A stretch of 50,283 nt of DNA, from the NCBI GenBank assembly GCA_030748485.1, contig JASMLW010000494.1, forward strand, positions 1 to 50,283, given 5' to 3'. Numbering within the stretch: the stretch's first letter is position 1; each line of letters starts with the position of its first letter. The notes under the pieces were generated by a model. It was given only the letters and a program-made list of their open reading frames with translations, was not told the DNA's origin and did no database searches. A program made the translations under genes and the position numbers. This DNA is from Pirellulaceae bacterium. GTDB lineage: Bacteria; Planctomycetota; Planctomycetia; Pirellulales; Pirellulaceae. Shown here piece by piece: positions 44,342-50,283 of the stretch.

Positions 44342-44558
44342 ACTCCGCCCGTCGCGGCGAGACTATCGAATGACAAACGGTTGTCACATCCGCGACAAGC
44401 CGCGTCCGTCCCGCGCTCTGGAGATGGTCGCCTTCCGCCATCGCCGGCGCGACAAGATGTCTTTGACGAGCGTCGTGCTGGCCGCGGCAGGCGAGCGGGT
44501 GGTCTGATTGGATTCGCTCATCTCGAGTAGATAGAATGACTCTACCGCGACTGGTTTG

Positions 44559-44570
44559 TAGCTATAGCTA
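44559..44570. promoter_or_regulatory. Perfect 12-bp palindrome before a membrane-protein gene
   Basis: TAGCTATAGCTA lies about 42 bp before GTG 44612. A looser repeat GTAGA/TCTAC lies about 30 bp upstream. It may be an operator; no partner is known. Confidence 0.3.
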
Positions 44571-44611
44571 GTCGAAAACTCGCGGGCTCAAGGCAATTCG
44601 CCAGGTGAATC

Positions 44612-45349
44612 GTGGAACAGTTTTTTGTCGAACTCGGCGTCTTTCACCTGTTGGTGTTCTTTGTTCCGGGCGCGACTGCAATCCTCATCGTCCTGAGTGT
44701 CAGCTATTTGTTGTGGCCCGAGACCTTAAAGAAGGCTCGCCAGCAGCTGAGTACGCGAACGGGCGTGCTGTTCCTGTTCCTCATCTGCTATTTGGTGGGC
44801 GTGTTGATCGACGCCTACGCCCCGGGTCCAAACTACATATCAGCCACATGCCTTCAGCGAAACAACGAGTTCATCACGGATGAACCATTTCGCGGCGTCT
44901 TGGTTGACCGCATCGAATCCGAGTTCGGTGTCGTCATCGACGAAGACCAACCGACCGACACCGGTTTCTATCTCTGTTACGACTACACGATCGCCCACGA
45001 CATTGACAGGTTCATCCAGATTCAGAACACTCGTCACAAGTTCTTCAACAGCCTCGCGACAACCTTTCTCTACACCGGTCGGGCACTCTTCTTGGCGGCG
45101 ATCCTATACATCGTGCAGTGGATCATCGTGAAGCCCATCCCAGACCCGCAAAGGGAGTGGAGTCTCAGACTCGCCGCGAAGGATCGTCAACTCCTCTTGC
45201 TCCGTGTTTCCATCATGGTGGCCCTTGCTATTCTGCTGACAGCGACGAGCAGCGGGTTGGCTGAGAAGCGCCGCAAGGCGAATGAGCAGTTCGTTCTTCA
45301 TGTCTATCAAACCTTCTACGCCCATTCGATGAGCCAAAGTGATGACTAG
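44612..45349 (+). CDS. Hypothetical inner-membrane protein
   Basis: 245 residues, about four membrane segments: residues 10-32 (VFHLLVFFVPGATAILIVLS), 48-65, about 150-170 and 196-213. Between the second and third is a loop of about 80 residues outside or inside the cell with acidic Asp/Glu residues. No family is recognised. GTG 44612 follows AGGTGAAT. Its stop codon TAG is the first three bases of MITE copy 3, so the original end of the gene may have been changed by the insertion. The codons for SDD just before the stop overlap the start of the nuclease reading frame. Confidence 0.7.
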   Translation: MEQFFVELGVFHLLVFFVPGATAILIVLSVSYLLWPETLKKARQQLSTRTGVLFLFLICYLVGVLIDAYAPGPNYISATCLQRNNEFITDEPFRGVLVDRIESEFGVVIDEDQPTDTGFYLCYDYTIAHDIDRFIQIQNTRHKFFNSLATTFLYTGRALFLAAILYIVQWIIVKPIPDPQREWSLRLAAKDRQLLLLRVSIMVALAILLTATSSGLAEKRRKANEQFVLHVYQTFYAHSMSQSDD

Positions 45350-46457
45350 AGCGCATTTCAAAACCTTGTACGATGGCCTTCCAAGGCCGTCGAATTTGGA
45401 AATCCTCGGGAAACGACGGCCTTGGAAGGCCATCGTACGGCAAAACATCGGTCTTGAAACAGCCTCTAAGAAACTGTGTAGCGTCATCCTGCTTCTGGCT
45501 CTTGTCGCAGCGCCGTGCTCCAACGCGTCGGGATGGAACGAGACGGGGCACTGGCTGATCGCCTGCATTGCCTACGACAGCATGTCCGCTGAGCTGCGGA
45601 GCGAGCTCGTTAAGACGATTCGCTCTCACGAGCGATTCCAGCAGGACTTTCTGGAAGCGATGCCCCGGTCGGTGCGGGCCGCCGACAAAGCGACCGAGGA
45701 CAAGTGGATATTTCTTCGCGCGGCGGTTTGGCCGGACGTGGCTCGTGGATTCGATGATGACGGCAAGCGTCGCTTTCATCGATCGCGCTGGCACTATGTC
45801 AATCGCCCCGTTTTCCTGAGCGCGGCGGATCGCGTTCTACTAGCGGGTGCAGGCGATCAAGCGTTGTCGCTGCCCGCGGACTACGACGAACACGATCTCA
45901 ACGTCGCGCAAGCTTTTGAGCGCAGTGTGGCGATCTTTCGCGATCGCCGCAACTCTCCCCGCCAGCGGGCGATCCACTTGTGTTGGATCCTGCACTTGGC
46001 CGGCGACATGCATCAGCCTCTGCATGCCGGATCACTCTTCACTCCGGGTCGTTTTCGCGAGAGCGACCGAGGCGGGAACTTGATTCCCGTGGGACCCGAG
46101 CAGAGCCTTCACGGGTTGTGGGATGGATTGCTTGGCAAGGACAAGACCACCCAAGAGGTCTCAGCGGCCGCGTTCCGTCTCGCCCACGACGCCCGGCGAC
46201 AACGGTGCGTCCGCGCCGCGTCGCGCGAGCTCGACTGGAAAAAGTGGCTCGCGGAGAGTCAGCGACTGGCCGACGAAAATGTCTACAACGACGCCATTCG
46301 CGACACCGTGTCGCAATTCGAGCGGAAGCGCGACGACAGCTTGCCGCTGATCAAGCTGAGCGACGACTACCTCGCCAACGCCCGTCGCCTCGCCAAGAAT
46401 CAAGTGCTGCTCGGCGGACTGAGGCTCAAAGGCGTTCTCGAGCAAGCGGACGACTGA
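45342..46457 (+). CDS. S1/P1-type zinc nuclease with MITE-encoded N-terminus
   Basis: 371 residues from ATG 45342. The mature enzyme begins near SGWNETGHW, with the N-terminal tryptophan and histidine that bind zinc in this family. Other zinc and active-site motifs follow: AAVWPDVAR, RWHYVNRP, ILHLAGDMHQPLHAGSL, DRGGNLIPV and LHGLWDGLL. It degrades single-stranded DNA and RNA outside the cytoplasm. A signal peptide KKLCSVILLLALVAAPCSNA stands at residues 43-62. The 42 residues before it are coded by MITE copy 3, and no ATG or GTG occurs in frame between the MITE and the signal peptide. Either the protein starts upstream with a long leader or a rare start codon is used. The start overlaps the end of the upstream gene. 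Confidence 0.9.
   Translation: MTRAHFKTLYDGLPRPSNLEILGKRRPWKAIVRQNIGLETASKKLCSVILLLALVAAPCSNASGWNETGHWLIACIAYDSMSAELRSELVKTIRSHERFQQDFLEAMPRSVRAADKATEDKWIFLRAAVWPDVARGFDDDGKRRFHRSRWHYVNRPVFLSAADRVLLAGAGDQALSLPADYDEHDLNVAQAFERSVAIFRDRRNSPRQRAIHLCWILHLAGDMHQPLHAGSLFTPGRFRESDRGGNLIPVGPEQSLHGLWDGLLGKDKTTQEVSAAAFRLAHDARRQRCVRAASRELDWKKWLAESQRLADENVYNDAIRDTVSQFERKRDDSLPLIKLSDDYLANARRLAKNQVLLGGLRLKGVLEQADD
45347..45468. mobile_element. 122-bp MITE, copy 3 (reversed)
   Basis: Same length as copies 1 and 2 but turned round. Its left end provides the stop codon of the upstream membrane-protein gene. Its body is open in one frame and joins the nuclease gene without a stop. The right end reads GCCTCTA, diverged from the perfect inverted repeat of copy 2. 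Confidence 0.9.
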
Positions 46458-46527
46458 ACGACGGGCTGTCGAGCGAAGTCAAACCGCAGCTTGCCTACAC
46501 CAGCGCCCGCGCTCGAAAAACACCGGG

Positions 46528-46583
46528 GGGGCGTTTACGCCCCAATCCGCCGCAGGCGGCAAAGCCCCGTGCTTGAGCACGGG
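46528..46583. other. Three consecutive hairpins between convergent genes
   Basis: GGGGCG-TTTA-CGCCCC (46528-46543), CCGCC-GCA-GGCGG (46547-46559) and CCCGTGC-TTGA-GCACGGG (46566-46583) follow each other with only a few bases between. They lie in the 46458-46760 gap between the nuclease and a convergent gene. They may form a bidirectional transcription stop or a REP-type repeat. The remaining gap has nothing recognised. Confidence 0.65.
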
Positions 46584-46760
46584 TGAACCAGACGTTGCTG
46601 CTGCATCCAATCGTTCCACACTCGCGCCGCCCTGCGCTTCCCACGTTCCAATGATCTCGTCGCGGCGGCGACCACCGATCAATTCTCGCGCCGCCCCGCG
46701 CTGCCCCGTTCTACTCCCGCGCTGTCGCGTTCCACCATTTCGTCGCGGCGGCAACCAAAC

Positions 46761-47840
46761 TCAGGGAGCAGCGGAGATCGGCTCGGCGGCGGCGTATTGA
46801 TCCAGCGGAAACGCGTTCAGAATGGCGGGGTGCAGTTCCTTGTAGTTCTCCTGGACTATGGAGCGGCGGCGTTGAAACTCCTTTTTCACCATGTTGCGAA
46901 ACTGCTCGATCTCGTCACCGGAAAGCGGCTGGACATCCTTGGAATCGAAAGCTACGAATCGGGTGTTCCCGTCGTTGTCGACTTGCCGATAAACGCCTCG
47001 CTGCACGCCGCGACCCGCGACGATGTCGGCGATCATGCTCGCTTCAACCGCCGAAATCAGCCGAATCGCCTCGTCTCGAAACGACTCCGCCGACTCCGTC
47101 AGCGCACGCACCTGGGCTATGGACAGCCGCGTGCCTCGGCTGGCGATCCTGGTCTCCTTAAAACCGCGTGGAGTCGGCAAGCGCGGATTCGATGTGGGCG
47201 TCGCCGCCACCCAGCCGGCGAGCGGTAGGTTTATTGTCGTCCTGTCACTGTGACGAAAATGAACTCGAATGGTCTCTCTCCCCGCCGCCGCGGCCGTGTA
47301 CGACCTGCTGGAAAAAATGACGACCATCGCGCCCCACCCCGGCGCCTTGGGCCGCCAGCTCCCTCTGAGATTGAATCCGGAGATCCGAGGACCTTGTTTT
47401 GATTTGGCCGACTGCCGGCCGACCTCCGCATAGATTCGCACTGTTGAGGCCGGCTCTTGGCCTGGCTGAATGGAGACGCCCAGACGATCGGTTGCCGTCG
47501 ACCATTGAGCGACGAAGTCATCCGCGCCTGTTCCATCACGTCCGGCATGCGGGCGACGACTCCACTTAATGGTCTTGTCGGCTGGGTAGTTCGCGCCGCC
47601 CATGATCTTGTCGATGCGATGAATTCGCTGACGCAGTGCGTCATGGATGAACGGCAAGTCGGCCAGCGGAACTCGAACGAGTCCGTCCGATGGCTTTGGG
47701 GGCTCCGCCGCAGCGGCGGAGTGCGAACCGAAACCGGACCAGGCCAGCGCCGCAACGAAGAGAGCACTCAAGAGGAACCTCGCGGAGAATCCTCCAGCAG
47801 TTTTCAATGCAACTTTCAATGCAACCGAACGGACCTTCAT
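46761..47840 (-). CDS. Secreted hypothetical protein
   Basis: 359 residues from ATG 47840, where GGGAGGG stands just upstream; GTG 47864 is an alternative. A signal peptide (LSALFVAALAWSGFGSHSAAAA) is followed by a region with beta structure (GISIQPGQ-like and AMVVIFSSRSYTAAA) and a C-terminal helical part (EIEQFRNMVKKEFQRRRSIV). No family is recognised. The early part RVPLADLPFIHDALRQRIHR may be a helix that packs on the membrane. It converges on the S1/P1 nuclease across the three-hairpin region. Confidence 0.7.
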   Translation of the reverse strand: MKVRSVALKVALKTAGGFSARFLLSALFVAALAWSGFGSHSAAAAEPPKPSDGLVRVPLADLPFIHDALRQRIHRIDKIMGGANYPADKTIKWSRRPHAGRDGTGADDFVAQWSTATDRLGVSIQPGQEPASTVRIYAEVGRQSAKSKQGPRISGFNLRGSWRPKAPGWGAMVVIFSSRSYTAAAAGRETIRVHFRHSDRTTINLPLAGWVAATPTSNPRLPTPRGFKETRIASRGTRLSIAQVRALTESAESFRDEAIRLISAVEASMIADIVAGRGVQRGVYRQVDNDGNTRFVAFDSKDVQPLSGDEIEQFRNMVKKEFQRRRSIVQENYKELHPAILNAFPLDQYAAAEPISAAP

Positions 47841-48036
47841 GACAACCCTCCCTTGATCGGCCACTGAGCCGCCGCGATACGCGGCCGGAAACAGGCCTGA
47901 ATTCTACCACGCGCAAGGGTTTGCGCCCCCGTTTGCGTTCTCATCCGCCCGTTGCTCGGCTATATCCGAACGGTCCAGGACGACGCTATCGCGACCGCGT
48001 CGCAGAGTCCCGCAAGGGCGAGGCTTTGTTTGGCTC

Positions 48037-49302
48037 TTACCGCGGCGACGGCACGAGTTTCCATTGGATGGCGATGAAATCCGTCTTGCCCTTGACCGCC
48101 TCCCAGGAGTTGCCGGCTTGGCTGGAGCCGGTCACCGTCAGAATACGTCCGTCTTCCAGCGCGACACTGGCGGCGTAACTCCCCGAGAACGTCGTGAAGT
48201 CCAGATAGTAGACTTCGTCCTCCCACGAGCGACCCTCGTCTCGGCTGATCATCGCGCGGCTGCCGGGCGAACCGGGGCCGTATCGGGTGTCGTGCACCAC
48301 CACGACCGCGCCGTCGCCGAGCGCAAGCGGGTATCCGCGAGTCTGACCGAATCGCGTGCAAAGCTGACGGAAGTTTGTCCAGGTGCGCCCCTGGTCTTTC
48401 GAGTCAGCCAGAAAGACGGTCTTGTACGGCCAGTTTGTGTAACCTCCGTTCCGGTTTACCAGATCGGCAGGATCGCCCGGCAACAAGGGTCGTTGATATC
48501 GAATGACGGCGAGAAGTTTACCTGACGGAGTCTCGGCGACGCCGCCTTCCGCGCCCGCCCACCAATGACAAACCTCCCTGGGAGCCTCCCACGACTCTCC
48601 GCCATCCGTCGACCGAAAACAGATGGCCGTCCACTGTTCTCCGTACATGGCTGCGGCCTTGGGGTCCGTCTGCTTGCGGCGTACATCCAGCGGAAATAGC
48701 AGCGTCCCGTCCGACAGTTGATGCAACGAATCCCAATACTTTCCCAAATAGGGCTGGAGAACTTTGGGAATATCCAACGCGGACCGCTTCGTCCACGACC
48801 GACCTTCGTCGGTGGAGGTCATCACCGACAGACCCGCGCCCGGCTTGCTGCCGCCGGCAATCCCAATGAACGTCCCGTCCTTGAGCACCTGAAAACCACG
48901 CGGGGGATCAACACCTTCCGCGGCCGCGCGGTGGGAAGTCCAAGTTCGGCCGGCGTCTTCCGACTTGCAGATGCGCGATTTCAGGCAAGCGTAGATCGCG
49001 CCCCGCGGAGACTTGACCAAGCGAATGGTTTGGGGCGTCGCCTCCGAATCGGGCGGCAGCCGCGTCTTTTCGACGGAAACTCGCGCGAGCTCGCCGGCGC
49101 GGGCGTGCAGAATGTAATCGCCGCGGTGCATTCTCTTGAGCACCTCAGCTGGCGGTACATCCCGGTCGCCCAGCCGCTCGGTATTGACGCCCGGCTTGCC
49201 GACGATCGGCGTCGTAATCTCGGCTGAGCAGACCGTGCCGAGACACACCCCCCAGCCAACGACACAGAGCGACGGCAGTCGTGCGGCGAGTACGCGGTTC
49301 AT
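48037..49302 (-). CDS. Exported sialidase-like protein with Asp-box repeats
   Basis: 421 residues. An N-terminal signal-like segment (RLPSLCVVGWGVCLGTVCSA) is followed by a six-bladed propeller of the sialidase/BNR type, with at least five Asp boxes: SEDAGRTWT, STDEGRSWT, STDGGESWE, SKDQGRTWT and SRDEGRSWE. Many proteins of this fold are not sialidases, and the usual Arg triad cannot be assigned from the sequence alone, so the substrate is open. Start is ATG 49302. It is divergent from the Gfo/Idh/MocA gene at 49521, and a 14-bp palindrome lies between the two. Confidence 0.8.
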   Translation of the reverse strand: MNRVLAARLPSLCVVGWGVCLGTVCSAEITTPIVGKPGVNTERLGDRDVPPAEVLKRMHRGDYILHARAGELARVSVEKTRLPPDSEATPQTIRLVKSPRGAIYACLKSRICKSEDAGRTWTSHRAAAEGVDPPRGFQVLKDGTFIGIAGGSKPGAGLSVMTSTDEGRSWTKRSALDIPKVLQPYLGKYWDSLHQLSDGTLLFPLDVRRKQTDPKAAAMYGEQWTAICFRSTDGGESWEAPREVCHWWAGAEGGVAETPSGKLLAVIRYQRPLLPGDPADLVNRNGGYTNWPYKTVFLADSKDQGRTWTNFRQLCTRFGQTRGYPLALGDGAVVVVHDTRYGPGSPGSRAMISRDEGRSWEDEVYYLDFTTFSGSYAASVALEDGRILTVTGSSQAGNSWEAVKGKTDFIAIQWKLVPSPR

Positions 49303-49423
49303 GGTCGTGTTCCAAAGCGGAGGAGTTGTGGAGGGCGTGGTTAACAAATAGGTTGCGCGCAGCAGACCGGCAATGTACATCGGGGGCGCGCCGGAAGACC
49401 AGAGGCGTTGACGCCCCGCGTTT

Positions 49424-49437
49424 CGACGGCGCCGTCG
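49424..49437. promoter_or_regulatory. 14-bp palindrome between divergent genes
   Basis: CGACGGCGCCGTCG is a perfect palindrome between the sialidase-like gene and the oxidoreductase gene. It could be a shared operator, but such GC-rich palindromes can arise by chance here. Confidence 0.25.
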
Positions 49438-49520
49438 CGACTTTTTCCATCGGTGGCGAGATCGAGTATCCTATCAACTCGGTGTATCACCTGGCGCACA
49501 CACTGACTTGGAGAAGATTC

Positions 49521-50283
49521 ATGGACCGTCGCACTTTCCTGGGAGGCGCCGCGGCAACCGCGCTGGCGAGCGCGGCTCCTCGTAAAGCCTACTCAGCCAA
49601 TGACAAAATCGTGGTCTGCGTGATGGGAGTTCGTGGCCGCGGCGGGAGTCTGTTGCGAACTTTCGCTGCCATCCCGGAAGTGGAAGTCAAATACGTCTGT
49701 GACATCGACGAAGGCGTGTTGAAATCGCGGTCGCAGCAAGTCAAAGACATCACCGGACGATTGCCCGAGACGATCGCCGACTACCGGCGGGCGCTCGACG
49801 ACCCAAGCGTCGACGCGCTGATCAACGGCGGCCCCGATCATTGGCACGCGCTACCGACCATCCACGCTTGCCAGGCGAAGAAAGACGTCTATGTCGAAAA
49901 ACCGGATGGCCACAATGTAATCGAAGGCCAAACGATGGTGGCCGCGGCGAAAAAGTACGCTCGCGTCGTCCAACTCGGCACACAAGCGCGCAGCGGCACG
50001 CTGCAAGCGGGCGCGATGAGCTACATCCGCGAAGGACACCTCGGCCGCGCGCTCTTCGCCAAAGCGTGGGAGAGTTCCAAGCAAGGAAGCATCGGCTACC
50101 CGAAAGACAGCCAACCGCCCGCCGGAGTCGACTACGATCGTTGGCTCGGCCCGGCGCCGAAACGGGCCTTCAACTCGAGGCGGTTTCACGGGTCGTGGCG
50201 GTGGTTCTTCGACTACGGCACGGGCGACTTGGGCAACGACGGCGTTCACCGCTTGGACGTCGCTCGCTGGGCGCTGCAGACGG
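49521..50283 (+). CDS. Gfo/Idh/MocA-family oxidoreductase, Tat-exported (partial)
   Basis: The reading frame is open to the end of the window, so only the first 254 residues are seen. MDRRTFLGGAAATALASA is a twin-arginine signal, with GGAGAAG upstream of ATG 49521. The domain follows with the Rossmann motif VVCVMGVRGRGG, the conserved Asp in YVCDIDEG, and the catalytic region GGPDHWHALPTIHA and VYVEKPDGHNV. Such enzymes use NAD(P) on sugars or related compounds; in planctomycetes many are exported. The substrate is unknown. It is divergent from the sialidase-like gene. Confidence 0.92.
   Translation, partial: MDRRTFLGGAAATALASAAPRKAYSANDKIVVCVMGVRGRGGSLLRTFAAIPEVEVKYVCDIDEGVLKSRSQQVKDITGRLPETIADYRRALDDPSVDALINGGPDHWHALPTIHACQAKKDVYVEKPDGHNVIEGQTMVAAAKKYARVVQLGTQARSGTLQAGAMSYIREGHLGRALFAKAWESSKQGSIGYPKDSQPPAGVDYDRWLGPAPKRAFNSRRFHGSWRWFFDYGTGDLGNDGVHRLDVARWALQT

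Overview
The window reads as high-GC chromosomal DNA of a planctomycete, probably in or near the Pirellulales. The main reasons are the mix of DUF1080 lipoprotein, DUF1559 and prepilin-like proteins, an Asp-box sialidase-like protein, a Tat-exported Gfo/Idh/MocA oxidoreductase, an FG-GAP/hydrolase fusion, several hairpin-forming intergenic repeat families, and a bacterial hopanoid gene set. No rRNA, tRNA, CRISPR array, phage module or intact transposase was seen. Most proteins are called from recognisable motifs. No database search was run.

Layout. Positions 1-2483: a 122-bp MITE, a TPR lipoprotein whose signal peptide lies on REP-like repeats, an orphan protein with a clear terminator, and two small proteins. 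Positions 2484-12148 (minus strand): a four-gene unit of a 1071-aa TPR protein, ExbB/TolQ, ExbD/TolR and a 1644-aa membrane-anchored protein. The last has an enormous Ala/Ser/Thr/Pro/Arg-rich linker and a squalene-cyclase-like alpha/alpha-toroid C-terminus. This looks like a Tol/TonB-type energy-transducing machine with an unusual effector. Positions 12543-19150: an SDR epimerase, a divergent pseudopilin pair, a tandem DUF1080 lipoprotein, a 113-bp tandem repeat array, and a CBS protein with a good promoter and a Rex/CRP-like palindrome.

Positions 19469-28546 hold a hopanoid locus: hpnC (minus), then ispH-hpnD-hpnE (plus), then shc-hpnH and hpnG (minus), with a MITE inserted between hpnH and hpnG. 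Together these cover the last MEP-pathway step, squalene synthesis from farnesyl diphosphate through presqualene diphosphate and hydroxysqualene, cyclisation to hopene, addition of the adenosyl side chain (HpnH) and removal of adenine (HpnG). Upstream of shc on the same strand is a GT39-like membrane glycosyltransferase, followed by a DHDPS/NAL-family aldolase and a secreted hypothetical protein.

Positions 33605-37583 hold a signalling unit: a response regulator with its DNA-binding domain at the N-terminus, driven by a near-consensus sigma-70 promoter with a long structured leader and ended by a strong terminator, then a soluble histidine kinase and an NhaC-type antiporter 4 bp apart. mnmG follows, then a dense array of BIME-like hairpins and a GT4 glycosyltransferase. 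From 41495 to the end come mostly secreted or membrane proteins: the FG-GAP/hydrolase fusion, a cupin, small membrane proteins, an S1/P1 nuclease whose reading frame now begins inside a MITE, a hypothetical secreted protein, the sialidase-like protein, and the start of a Gfo/Idh/MocA oxidoreductase cut by the window edge.
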